A stretch of DNA of 33,918 nt from Stentor coeruleus (lineage: Eukaryota; Ciliophora; Heterotrichea; Heterotrichida; Stentoridae): positions 1 through 33,918 of the forward strand of contig MPUH01000808.1 of NCBI GenBank assembly GCA_001970955.1, in the 5' to 3' direction. A program made the translations under genes and the position numbers. A model generated the notes under the pieces. The model worked only from the letters and a program-made list of their open reading frames with translations, was not told where the DNA came from and searched no databases. Positions 19,274 through 28,560 of the stretch are shown here, piece by piece (positions within the stretch are counted from its first letter, which is position 1; the number at the start of each line of letters is the position of its first letter).

Positions 19274-19984
19274 TTATTTGCCTCTTTTCATAATCATTTG
19301 TCTGCACACAGGACACGAGCCTCTTGTGATAGCCCAATCTTTCAAGCACTCTTTATGAAAATAATGCCCGCATTCTAGCTTCACTCCGATTTCTTCAAAG
19401 TTAAAATCCATACAAATAGAGCAAGGATCCAAGTCAGGCATAGGTGTAGCAAGACTATTCAGCAAATCATTAACTTCTTCAGCATTTAATTGTTCACTTT
19501 CTTCTTGAATAATCCTAAATTCTCTAGAAGATCTAAAATACACACAGTAAAAGCTTATCATAATTAGGACAACAATATATTTGAAGTACCCTAGAGTTAC
19601 CAAAATTATTCCAATAATCCCTTGAGCTTTATTGATACATTCTGAGTTCTTACAAAGTTCAACAGTCATAGCAATCGTGATGATAAATCTAAAACTAGAT
19701 AAATTTTACCATTCATAAGAAGCTTGACCAATGCTGATTAAAAAACTACTTCCAGCTAAAAGAAAGCAGTACCTATGAGCAATAAGCAATAACATGAACA
19801 ATAATTCATAACCTTCTGTAGCACAGTATAAAATCAAATATACATTTAAAACAGATGAGCATCGATTGACTAAAATAATAAGAGTAATTATTGTAGATAA
19901 TTTCAACAATGTGTAGATTGAGTATATGAGCTGATAACTCTTTGAATAGCTAAAATTTCGACGAAGATCCTGGGTTTGGTTCAT
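19274..19984 (-). CDS. Multi-pass membrane RING-H2 ubiquitin ligase (two exons)
   Basis: Exon 1 (19984-19710) and exon 2 (19694-19274) join to 231 residues. The first 150 residues hold about four hydrophobic segments (for example LSTIITLIILV, LLFMLLLIAHRYCFLLAG, IGIILVTLGYF, YIVVLIMISFYCVYF). A short acidic stretch follows, then a RING-H2 finger at residues 183-225: CSIC, then CGHYFH, then C-x(10)-CPVC, in C3H2C3 order. Such proteins are E3 ligases that recruit an E2 to membrane targets in the ER or endosomes. Without splicing, the N-terminal membrane half and the RING half appear as separate frames; the 15-nt intron at 19695-19709 unites them. The stop is TAA. The remaining lumenal loops contain no recognised domain. 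Confidence 0.85.
19695..19709 (-). other. 15-nt intron of the RING-H2 gene
   Basis: Read on the minus strand: GTAAAATTTATCTAG, phase 2, with A at position 10. Retention gives TAA directly; removal forms a Cys codon (TG+T) and continues FRFIITIAM into the RING exon. Confidence 0.9.
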
Positions 19985-20320
19985 TTTTTGCTGCTAAATT
20001 TATTATGCTTGATATGCGAAATATAAAAGATGACTTTTTGTTAATAGTTTAAATGGATCGAAAGTCTTTAAGATACACTATATATAAAATTTTTTGCCCA
20101 TGATGATTTAATGGGAGATTTCAGAGTTAGGTTTTTTATACTTTAGCCAATTTTTTCTTTTATAGGATGAGAATAACAATTGATGCATGGGAAAAAACTA
20201 ACAGGCGAATTTATTTAATGGATATTCCTTTTAGTTATAATAAATAATTGATATTATTTTGTTTCATGTTTTTGATCATTTCAAGTAAGTTAAAAACTTT
20301 AACAATTTAGTTAGATTACA

Positions 20321-20600
20321 TTATTTCGATATATTCATTGAATTAAATAGACTATTATATAAAGTTAAAGTGAACTCGCTATAATCAAAAGCCATGTCCA
20401 TCCTCATCAACTCATCTAGATTACTTTTAAAGCCTTCCTCTTTTAAAAAATACTCAATGCATCTAATAAAGCTATCTTTATACAAGAAATCATTTAGACC
20501 CACAAATACGTACCTATTATTTCTCGCATACTCCTATATCAAAATAAACAATATTATCCTATCTTCCTATACTAACAAAAGGCATTCTAAAAATCACAAT
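20321..20600 (-). pseudogene. Short helical ORF relic with two in-frame TAG codons
   Basis: One minus-strand frame stays protein-like for about 90 codons, including NNRYVFVGLNDFLYKDSF, IRCIEYFLKEEGFKSNLDEL and MRMDMAFDYSEF, and ends in TAA at 20321. Two TAG codons (20534-20536 and 20567-20569) interrupt its upstream half, at positions where Gln would fit (LLLV-stop-EDRII, FILI-stop-EYARNN). No ATG start precedes it. It occupies the divergent space between the RING gene and the PH/coiled-coil gene. It might be a real small gene starting downstream of the TAGs, but the only ATGs there would leave a very short protein. Confidence 0.4.
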
Positions 20601-20651
20601 TCCATTTATCGATCGATAACCCGCTGTTTAACGAATAATTAACGGAATATT

Positions 20652-22040
20652 ATGTCAAAATTTGAACGTAGAATACACCATCGTCCTCTGATTTGTAATA
20701 GCTCCAGCTACCTTGGCACTATAGCATTTAAAGATACTCCTGATGCTCAGAATCGAAGATATCTTTGGATAGACTATACAACAAAAGAAATGAGATGGTC
20801 AGTTGGAACAGTTCCGCATAATCCTTGTAAACGGATATCATTGTCTTGTATCCAAAGTGTGACTAAAGTTGTATCATCTCCACATATTGGATTCAAGCTA
20901 CAAAGCAAATCTCACACTCTAGTATTTTGGCTGTATAATGAAAAAGAAGCTAATGCCTGGATATCAGAACTTAGTAACCTGATTTCTCCTGACGAGAACG
21001 TCAAAGCTAAGAAAAGCAGAACAGTGTCACCTTTTGAATGTGAACTAAGCGAAATGCAGTCTTTAAAATTCAAAGTAATGAAAATTCTCAATTCTTATAT
21101 ACCAGCTTTACAAGTTCAGAGTATTGAAGAAGTTCCAGAAATATTAAAAAACTACCTGGATAGCCTTGTTTGTGAGAAAAAAGAAGAGACTATACCTGAA
21201 GAAGTTAAACCTCTAAAAGAGCAAATCAATTTGCTGCAAAATAAAATAAAAAGTCTTGAGGAAGTTAAAGCTGAGTATGACAAATATTCATTACTAGAAG
21301 AAGAATTCACATCACTCAAAGCTATTGGAAGTGAACTTGGAGCAAAATTCGACAAAATCCAAGCAGAAAAAGCTTTACTTTGTCGAGATGCCCGTCTTAT
21401 GCGCAATGAGCTCAGTTCTATTAACATCCAAAACAAGCAAAGCCAAAAGCAACTAAAAAAATCCTCTCTTCTCAGCGGTTTAGTCTCTCTAAACAACTCT
21501 CCACGTTTTTTAACCCTTATCTCGGATATCAACACTCTCTTTTTATATACTCCATGCGAATTCTCTATAAGTTCTGAAAAATTTCTTTATTCTATGATAA
21601 GTCACATGCATATAACTGAATCTAAACAGTTATCTTTGTGTTTGGTAAACAATTTTACTATGACTTTGGATGGTGAATCTAATATTTTAGAGTCAATTTT
21701 AGAGTCTTATAATAGATATTTGGCTTTAGAGTCAAATCCTAATGAAAAAGCTCTAGCTCAGTATGCGGCAATTTGTGAAGAAAGTGATAGGCAGTTAAGG
21801 GCTTTTGAAAAACAAGTTAAATGCTATAAACAGATAATGACGGTGATTTATAAATAGGAACAAGTGTGTAATATGGAAAGTAAGACCCCTCAGCAGACAT
21901 TTTATATTTGCGAGTTGGAAAATCTGAATAGTGTTAGTTATGTGGAAGTTTTAAACTTATCGGAGTATGCATGGAAGTACTTGAATGAAGAGCGTCCTAA
22001 GCTCATTAGCGATTTGATAAACTTAGTAAACTGTGTATAG
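20652..22040 (+). CDS. PH-domain and coiled-coil protein (two exons)
   Basis: Exons 20652-21842 and 21858-22040 give about 457 residues. Residues about 18-113 form a PH domain: YLGTIAFKD, RRYLWIDYTTKEMRWSVG, then CIQSVTKVV, FKLQSKSHTLVFWLYNE, and helix ANAWISELSNLI with the invariant Trp. Residues about 180-275 are a heptad-rich coiled coil (EEVKPLKEQINLLQNKIKSL). The rest is helical without a known domain. The first exon alone would end in TAG at 21855-21857. That TAG is the 3' end of a 15-nt intron whose removal extends the protein in frame by 60 residues, including FYICELENLNSVSYVEVL. It probably tethers a complex to phosphoinositide membranes. The added C-terminal exon is inferred from frame and intron pattern. 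Confidence 0.8.
21843..21857 (+). other. 15-nt intron of the PH/coiled-coil gene
   Basis: GTGATTTATAAATAG, phase 0, with A at position 10. It has GTG where the other four have GTA. Removal joins KQIMT to EQVCNMESK in frame. Confidence 0.78.
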
Positions 22041-22260
22041 TTTTAGTAGGTTTTTTTTAATTAGAGATACGTTTATTAGCATATTTATGAGGAATTTTAT
22101 GAAGAGATTCAGAGATGAGATCTGATATTAGGGCGATATAAAAACTTCATTCCAGGAATTAAAATATTCAATATAATTAGAAACTTTTACATAAGTTAAT
22201 TTTCTCTAAATAATTATTAAAAATCATCAATCCTATTTTCTTGTTTCATAGAGATGAGTA

Positions 22261-22842
22261 TTTTACTGAATCAAAATAATATCATAAGTTTACTATTTAG
22301 TCATGATTTGAAAATTTTCTTGAATGAATTACAGTCTTGTGGTCATAAATCTCAAGTTCAGGCAAAAAAATTGGTAAATCATAGTAGGCTTTCCACTTAT
22401 CATTAAAATTTGTAATTTTCGGTTTAATTCTTCTTTTGATTGCCTCTAATAAGTAAGCTCTACTTCTATTATGAACAACTTCAATAAAATAATCTGAGGA
22501 TTATTTCGAGTTATTCCATCAAATAGTCAAACTTGTCCTGATAGCAATCTTTCTTCTACATTTATTTTTCACTAAGCAAGATTCATCGATTTCAACTATT
22601 TTATTACGACCATCTATAGATTTCAGATTGCATTATGATAATTCACAGAATTTAGAAATCAGCGATTTGTTACTGTAGTTGACAAATTGAATTCAATTTT
22701 CAAAAAGAAATTTTTTGGCACAAGAAGTTAGCTGGCATCTATGACCCTTAGTTTGCGATCCACAGTAAAAACAGAATGGACCTTTGTTGAGAATAATCAA
22801 GGCATCTAAGCATATTTTGAATAAATCCTTTCATCTATATGA
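22261..22842 (-). pseudogene. Merlin/IS1595-type DDE transposase relic
   Basis: One minus-strand frame over 540 bases reads as an IS1595/Merlin transposase. An N-terminal zinc ribbon GPFCFYCGSQTKGHRC...C is followed by KIVEIDESCLVKNKCRR (first catalytic Asp in EIDES), FIEVVHNRSRAYLLEAIKRR, NDKWKAYYDLP (second Asp, family S-D-x-W-x-A-Y) and YDHKTVIHSRKF (family H-x-T-V-N-H-S). Six stops interrupt it: TGA at 22693, 22519 and 22282; TAA at 22633, 22501 and 22297 (low coordinate of each codon). No frameshift is needed. The TGA at 22282 falls on the conserved Trp of the I-E-x-L-W motif, and the Glu there reads Val. Clear terminal inverted repeats were not found. It is a dead DNA transposon copy. 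Confidence 0.72.
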
Positions 22843-23244
22843 AAAAATGATTTGCTCTTAAAGTTAATTATTATGATATAATATACAAAAAACTGCTTAA
22901 AATTGTAAATACTAGTAAATCCTAATAAAATAGATATTTTGATGCTAATTTTAGAATTTAGTTCACATTAAAGTTCCTCCTATCCAATAAATAGACATGA
23001 GGTTTACTTTAAAAATAATTCAATATTTTAGCAAAAACAATAAATTACCAATAATAATGTATGAGAAATTTCAAATCAATAGTTCAACAGAATACCTCTA
23101 CAATAAAAATTAATTCATCAAAATATTAATAAACTCCTCAAAATCCTGACATCCTAATAAAATTTCCTGATCATCATCGAAAATTAAATAGCCCCAATTC
23201 AATTTTAATGCATAATCTCAACATATTTCACATTTACTATTAAT
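22843..23244. other. AT-rich intergenic region
   Basis: No gene, repeat or structured element is seen between the transposase relic and the stop of the next gene. Confidence 0.5.
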
Positions 23245-23940
23245 TTAAAAAATCGCACATTTAGAGCAAGCACAATACTCAGACCTATTATCCAAAGTCG
23301 GTTTAAAAGAATTACTCTCCCCTAACGTAATCAAAACAGGACTATCAATCAGTTCTTTCTTTTCAGCATCGCTCTCAGTCCTCTCAGGTGATGTAAAAGC
23401 AATAATTCCTAAAGGTTCTGCATAATCCAAATATGACCTTTTATATATATCTAAAGTATTTTGATATGAAATATCACTCATACTTAACGAAGCTACAGAA
23501 AACTTAGGAAATATATCTGTTATAGAATTTGCAGCTTTGTTGCTAAAATCGTTGGTTTTTATAGCTAAATAATTTCCTTCTTCTGATACTGAGCATTCCA
23601 AAGACTCATTGCATTCAGTAACTTTATAAAGTTCATAGCCAAATGTGTCCCAGGTTTTATGAAACATGTGGCATTGGTTAAAACTATCTTCATATGTATT
23701 TTCTGTATCGCCAAGTTCTGGAATATCTAGCCCCCCATATCTTTTTTGAGATGATTTTTCGTCGTTGCTAGGATTGCTTGCTTTAGTTTTAGAACTAAGG
23801 ATTTGTGGGTATGAGAATAAAGAATCTAAGGCTTGGAACTTGTCAGATGATGTAGATATTTTGGTTGTCTGAAATGGGATGAGATTTTCAATTTCTTCAG
23901 CTGGAATTTCGGGAGTGGTTTCTTCTGTGGAGTTAAACAT
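23245..23940 (-). CDS. Hypothetical protein with a C-terminal CaaX box
   Basis: A 231-residue acidic, Ser/Thr-rich protein starting MFNSTEETTPEIPAEEIENL. A TTG 57 bases upstream opens the same frame, but the first ATG (complement of 23938-23940) is the likely start. No domain is recognised. The last residues are CACSKCAIF: the final C-A-I-F is a CaaX prenylation signal (Phe as X favours geranylgeranylation), and the Cys residues just upstream could be palmitoylated. The protein is therefore predicted to sit on the cytosolic face of a membrane. Middle segments such as MFHKTWDTFGYELYKVTE and SLSMSDISYQNTLDIYKR look folded. Composition and an uninterrupted frame support it as a real gene. Confidence 0.68.
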   Translation of the reverse strand: MFNSTEETTPEIPAEEIENLIPFQTTKISTSSDKFQALDSLFSYPQILSSKTKASNPSNDEKSSQKRYGGLDIPELGDTENTYEDSFNQCHMFHKTWDTFGYELYKVTECNESLECSVSEEGNYLAIKTNDFSNKAANSITDIFPKFSVASLSMSDISYQNTLDIYKRSYLDYAEPLGIIAFTSPERTESDAEKKELIDSPVLITLGESNSFKPTLDNRSEYCACSKCAIF

Positions 23941-24633
23941 TATAAATGGAGTTAGATAAAATAGATTTTTGAGGGTGGGCTGAAGTTTATGAAGCAAAGG
24001 AAGAAATGATTGAGTGGATATGGGTTTGGGAAGATTAAGATGAAGTAGAATTTTGTGATTACAACTTTAAACATCTTATTTATCATATCTTTTAAAATTT
24101 ATAATAGCAAATGAGCTTAAATACAATTCCTGTAATGATATTAAATCTTATAATATAATATCATATTTTACTTATATAGCTAAAACTATTATATTATGCA
24201 TTTTCTATTTTTTTTTTTTGAGTAGCAGATAACTCCCTCTGATTAGATGAATTAGGTTATATATAAAACCTTGATTTCAGTAGATTGAAAAATAACCTCT
24301 TTAATAATCATCAATAGATTTATGCTAAATACTTAGGTTTAAGCAAACTACTACTCTGGGTTTATTTTTTGTTTACTGGGTAAAAAATTTTTTAAATATT
24401 GAAGGCTTTAGATATAATTTTAGGGATTATAGGAAAGCTTATTTTATAAAGATTTTGTAATGGGAGATTATTAGTATTTTACTTGGCACATTAAAATTAC
24501 TAAAAGCATTAGGGCCAACAAAACTAATTTTAATTAATAAAGTTGTAGTTTTTTTTGAGAATAATTTTTTGTTGCAAAAATGCAAATGAAGAAATTAATT
24601 ATTAATTAGATCTAGACATTCTTAGCTGTCATA
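23941..24633. other. AT-rich intergenic region
   Basis: This holds the upstream region of the CaaX gene. Only AT-rich sequence is seen, with no convincing coding relic. Confidence 0.45.
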
Positions 24634-25021
24634 GAATTTAGCACCCAGACTTAGGCATGTCGGCACCCAGTATGCTAAATTCATCTTCATGGCCGAACTT
24701 ATTTCCTAGTCTTAATCTTAATTCTGGCTGAGACTAGTCAACCCTCTTGCGAGGAAGTTGAGCTTAGTAACTAGGATTAACTAGCTCACCAGTTTAGGGA
24801 ATGCCTCTGGATGAGTTTCCCCATCATAGCTCAATGTCCAGTAGATTGATTCCACTCACCCCTCTCTTTAAACTTCCTGAACTGTGTTGTCCTCTCAGAG
24901 TTGTCAAGATACTTTGCTATTCTTCATATCTTGGATATCATCGGACCCCGTGGAGTCGCTGATCACAACTACAGGGTCCTACCAACAGCATATATCCCCT
25001 CATATAGTTCCCTCCTGGAAC
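24634..25021. ncRNA. Candidate structured RNA or element tail: six perfect or near-perfect hairpins
   Basis: This stretch is clearly richer in G+C than its surroundings and holds a row of hairpins. 24634-24643 pairs with 24673-24682 (10 bp, perfect). 24706-24712 pairs with 24731-24737 (7 bp). TCAAC+CCTC at 24738-24746 pairs with GAGG...GTTGA up to 24761. GGGAA near 24797 pairs with TTCCC near 24820. GGACCC at 24943-24948 pairs with GGGTCC at 24974-24979. GTTCC at 25007 pairs with GGAAC ending 25021. No SRP, RNase P, U snRNA or tRNA hallmark was recognised. It could be a non-coding RNA gene on either strand or the 3' untranslated tail of a retroelement. A plus-strand frame at 24884-25117 starts with TTG and is not called. 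Confidence 0.42.
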
Positions 25022-25188
25022 AATTTATCTTGCATGATTGGCTCTACTTTTAATAATCAGCATACTTTTTTAAATGCAAATGCTTATTATGTATTAAAGC
25101 TAAAAAACTTTACATAATCAAAAACGAATAATCAATTTTAAGTTTTAAATTTATTTTTTACTAAAGCCAAAAGACTGATAGCATTTAT

Positions 25189-26340
25189 TTAATCCAACTT
25201 CTCAGTTTTTTTAATGTCATCTTCCATGAGCCGCGCTTTAATCCCTTTAAAAGCAACAAGAATTACACTTACATTATCCTGAGTTTGTCTAAAAAATGCT
25301 GTCCTCATGACATCCTCAATTGCTGCAGTCATTTTTTCATGTATATGACTTTTTTTTTTAAAACTTTTCCATACCACATCCACAACTTCTTTATCAGAAA
25401 TTTTATCAAATATCCCATCACTAGCCATAATGATAAAATCAAACTCTTCAGTCAGCCTAAAGCTTCTTATTTCTGGATCTGGAATGATAATTTATATTAT
25501 TTGGGAGTTTTTAACATCAGAATCTCCAAATGCTCTTGACACAGACAAGCTTCCAGGTTCAACCCTGCTGCATTTTTCTCCAATTCTAACCCTTTGGCTA
25601 TTGATTATGGGGTAGTTCTGAGATGTAATACTCCCTCCAGCCATAATAATCCTATTGTATTCATTGCTATCACTTGGCTTATGATCTACTGTTAGCCTAT
25701 GAAATTTTTCACCACTATGAGAAGACACAACAGCACGTGAATCTCCAGTATTAGCCACATAGCATTTATCACCAAGCACCATAACAACCACTGCACACGA
25801 TCCCGACCTATCCTGCTTAACTTCTGCAATTTTCAAAAACTCTTCGTCTGCTTTTAGGAAACCTCTAAAAATCGCTTCTTTCGGTCTATTTGGAAAATTA
25901 GTATTTTCAAAAATAAATTTATGAAGGTTATCCTTAAGGAAATTCGCACACATTTTCCCACCGTGACCATCATAAATCCCAAAAAACGAGCAATGTGGCC
26001 ATTTCTCCATACTAAAACCTTTAGGACAAGGTATGTTTATAATAATACTCAGCCTATCTTCATTTGATGACCTAATCATCCCACAGTGTGAATTAGCAGA
26101 AAATCTTAATACATATCCGCATCTTCTTTTAGATACAGCCGTGTTTACAATTTCTGGATTGTGATATTTAGCCCCATCTGAGTAGACTCGTGGACTTTTT
26201 CTAGTCACAGAATCAGAAAAAAAATTACTTGAACTGTTCTTGGGGGAAATAGATAAAGCAGGTAGTCTTAAAGTACTTTTACTTAAGCTTTTAGTTAAAT
26301 TAGGTGTGCTATCATATCCGGACTTCATATTTTTAATCAT
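25189..26340 (-). pseudogene. PP2C-type Ser/Thr protein phosphatase with one in-frame TAA
   Basis: Read on the minus strand from ATG at 26340, this is a complete PP2C phosphatase of about 383 residues except for a single TAA at 25492-25494. PP2Cs are Mg/Mn-dependent phosphatases that remove phosphate from Ser and Thr in signalling proteins. Present are SSNEDR (91-96), YDGHGG (123-128), SCAVVVMVLGDKCYVANTGDSRA, VDHKPSD, EPGSLSVSRAFGD, and after the stop ASDGIFDKISDKEVV and QDNVSVILV. All metal-binding Asp are there. The frame is the same on both sides of the TAA (SQII-stop-IIIPDPEI), and no 15- or 16-nt GT-AG intron covers it. It may be a recent nonsense mutation, a sequence error or readthrough. 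If the stop is real, a 282-residue product lacks the last two catalytic motifs. Confidence 0.8.
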
Positions 26341-26465
26341 ATTTAGCCTAAAATCAACACCATAGCATGGTTGGCTACAATTCTTACCTAATCATTATCA
26401 TTTCTTAAAGAACCTCTACCTAAGTCCCACAATATTAAGCAAAGCCCTAAGTCCGTCTAAATATA

Positions 26466-28172
26466 TTAATTTTTTAAACTCGTCCTTTTCCTGACAAAAG
26501 CTTTCATTGTCGGCTTTGGGCTTATTTCTTCCTCTCTAACAAAAAGTTTGTTAAAAGGTATTTTCTTCAAGCTATGTCCTAAATAATAACAATATATCTT
26601 AAACCCTTCAATATCATCATTTTCTAATACCTCAAAGTCTAAAAGCACCTCTATTATACACTCCCAACTAAGACTATTACTTTCTATAGCATCAATTTCC
26701 CTAAACCTCTTTAAAATATCCACTTCTTTTTCATTAATTTTCTCCATAATCCTCTCAGTAGTTTTAGAATCCAATGCTGCAATAGTCTCATATTTAAAAA
26801 AACTTTGAACCATTTTCTCGATGATTTCTTCTTTTAGCTTCATTTCAAAACCTTCTAACAAATTCACAGCCACACATGTTTTATCGCTTGGATCTGTTAT
26901 AAAAGTTGCAAAATCATAGAAAAATTTCGTCAATATTGGAAGAGTCACTTCTGAAGGAAGCCTTTGTAAGCATGTTGCTGTTATGAGTTCTTTTGACAAA
27001 CCATGATCTTTGATTCCTAAGGAAATGTTGTCAAAAATTGTGTTGACTGAATTGAAAACACGCTTCCTTGTTGTAATTTCTCTGCTAGATCCTGATGATA
27101 TGTCTGAGCTTTTGCTTGAATCTAGTTCATCTTGATAACGGATCAGAGCCTTTATAAATTCATCTTTGTCTAAAAACTGGTCTTTATTCATAGTCAAATA
27201 AGACTCTTCAATCTCGTTGACTGGTAATTTTAGCTTGTAATGATTGATTACCTCACAGAAAAGTTCGATACTCATATCTTTGTCTGAAAACCTTATGTAA
27301 TCGATTACATTGAAGAGCCGAAGTTGGGATTTTTCTATTTGTGCATAGAAGTTCCTTAGAAATCTAAGCATGTTAGCTTCATCATTTTTAAGATTCTCAC
27401 GTTTGAGGAGTCTTTCTACATCAAGTTTAGAAATGCTATCTGTTCTACCTATAATACCAGCTGAGTCAGGCATTTGTGGACTGTCTCCTGTTATTGAAAG
27501 AGTGTGAAGGGTTATCAAACTTAAGTTACGACCTCTGTGGAGGAAACCTTCTAGTTTTTGAACTGTTTCTTTGTTTTTTTCACGGGACTCTTCTAGGGCT
27601 TGGTTTTCTACTTGGAGGGTTTTAATCTCAGTTTTTAGGTAGGAGATTGTTTTATTGAGTTCTAAAATCATCAGCTCTTGCTGGTCTTTGAAGTGCTCGT
27701 GTTCAAAATTTTCAGTTGAGCCTACACTGTTTCTTGATGAGACTAATTTTTGGCCTTCAAGAACTTTATCATCTTTATACTTGTAGAGCTTCTTTCTCAG
27801 ATCAATATTTTCTTGCTTTTTTTTTCCCAACTCAGTTCTTAAGCTCCTTAAGGATTCCTGCAAAACCTCTATATAGCGATTTTGATTAAGTATTTGAATA
27901 CCTTCGTTCAAGAACTGGCGATTCGCTTCTGATTTTTGTGATAGCTTTTGCTTGAGTTTCAGATTTTCTTCATTGAGTGTATGGAGCATTTGCTTAAGCT
28001 TCCAATTCTCTTCCTTAAGTATCTTTTTTTCTTGAATTAATTCTGGGGAGCGTGCAAGAGAAAAATATCGTGGGTTTTTGGCTAATGAAGATTTAAAAGG
28101 AGCTAATGTTGAAGTGCTTACAATGTTTTTGGCAAATGGAGGAAGGCCTTGATTACTTTCTGAACCTAGCAT
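26466..28172 (-). CDS. Coiled-coil protein with an EF-hand-like C-terminal half
   Basis: A 568-residue protein. The N-terminal 40 residues are Ser-rich. Residues about 45-210 form a long coiled coil (IQEKKILKEENWKLKQMLHT, LNKTISYLKTEIKTLQVENQ). The C-terminal half is helical with at least one EF-hand-like pair: VIDYIRFSDKDMSIELFCEV and SYLTMNKDQFLDKDEFIKAL, where the loops keep some acidic positions. This layout (coiled coil then weak EF-hands) occurs in many ciliate cortical and basal-body scaffold proteins, but no specific family is recognised. The start is ATG at the complement of 28170-28172; the stop is TAA. The PP2C gene starts 125 bases downstream on the same strand. Confidence 0.75.
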   Translation of the reverse strand: MLGSESNQGLPPFAKNIVSTSTLAPFKSSLAKNPRYFSLARSPELIQEKKILKEENWKLKQMLHTLNEENLKLKQKLSQKSEANRQFLNEGIQILNQNRYIEVLQESLRSLRTELGKKKQENIDLRKKLYKYKDDKVLEGQKLVSSRNSVGSTENFEHEHFKDQQELMILELNKTISYLKTEIKTLQVENQALEESREKNKETVQKLEGFLHRGRNLSLITLHTLSITGDSPQMPDSAGIIGRTDSISKLDVERLLKRENLKNDEANMLRFLRNFYAQIEKSQLRLFNVIDYIRFSDKDMSIELFCEVINHYKLKLPVNEIEESYLTMNKDQFLDKDEFIKALIRYQDELDSSKSSDISSGSSREITTRKRVFNSVNTIFDNISLGIKDHGLSKELITATCLQRLPSEVTLPILTKFFYDFATFITDPSDKTCVAVNLLEGFEMKLKEEIIEKMVQSFFKYETIAALDSKTTERIMEKINEKEVDILKRFREIDAIESNSLSWECIIEVLLDFEVLENDDIEGFKIYCYYLGHSLKKIPFNKLFVREEEISPKPTMKAFVRKRTSLKN

Positions 28173-28199
28173 TATATAATTTTATACAAATTAAAATAT

Positions 28200-28560
28200 A
28201 TGAAGCAAAAAATATACAAACAACATCAAGCTGCTCTTCTAATTCAATAGCTTTAGTTCTTTCTTGGTCATATTTTTTTTAATCAGTTATTTGTCTTTTA
28301 TATGCAACCAGTCTTAGCTTTTTTTGAATATACCCTCATCAGGTTTATTATTATATGCTCACCTTTTTCATCTATCTCTTGCTGCAAAGAATTTTCGCTT
28401 TGCAATCTAATCTTAATATTCTCCAAAAGTCCTTCAATATTTTTAGCTCATTCATTATATTCAACATTAGACCTTTGCACTGGAGCTTCCTGTAGTTGTT
28501 TAAGCAAGTTTTTTTAATCAGTGATCCTTCCTTTGAGTTGTAAGCTTTATCATTGTAACT
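28200..28560 (-). pseudogene. Coiled-coil relic with TAA and TGA interruptions
   Basis: The minus strand reads NLLKQLQEAPVQRSNVEYNE, a TGA (28448-28450), AKNIEGLLENIKIRLQSENS and LQQEIDEKGEH. Then, after a one-base frame change, it reads RLVAYKRQITD, a TAA (28279-28281) and KKYDQERTKAIELEEQL. An earlier TAA (28514-28516) precedes NLLKQ. Both TAA codons sit in the same context (ACT GAT TAA AAA AA). The frame change could be absorbed by a 16-nt GT-AG segment at 28318-28333, although it ends AAG and not TAG. It lies just upstream of the intact coiled-coil gene on the same strand and may be a decayed relative or a lost upstream part. Confidence 0.45.

Noticed and set aside
22035..22049. Sixth 15-nt intron (GTATAGTTTTAGTAG) at the end of the PH/coiled-coil gene
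   Set aside because: It has T at position 10 where the five supported introns have A, and splicing would add only four residues before another stop.
24884..25117. 77-codon plus-strand ORF
   Set aside because: TTG start, overlaps the hairpin-rich block, and has no recognisable protein features.
28318..28333. 16-nt intron in the coiled-coil relic (minus strand)
   Set aside because: It restores frame but ends AAG instead of TAG, and stops remain on both sides; a simple frameshift is as likely.
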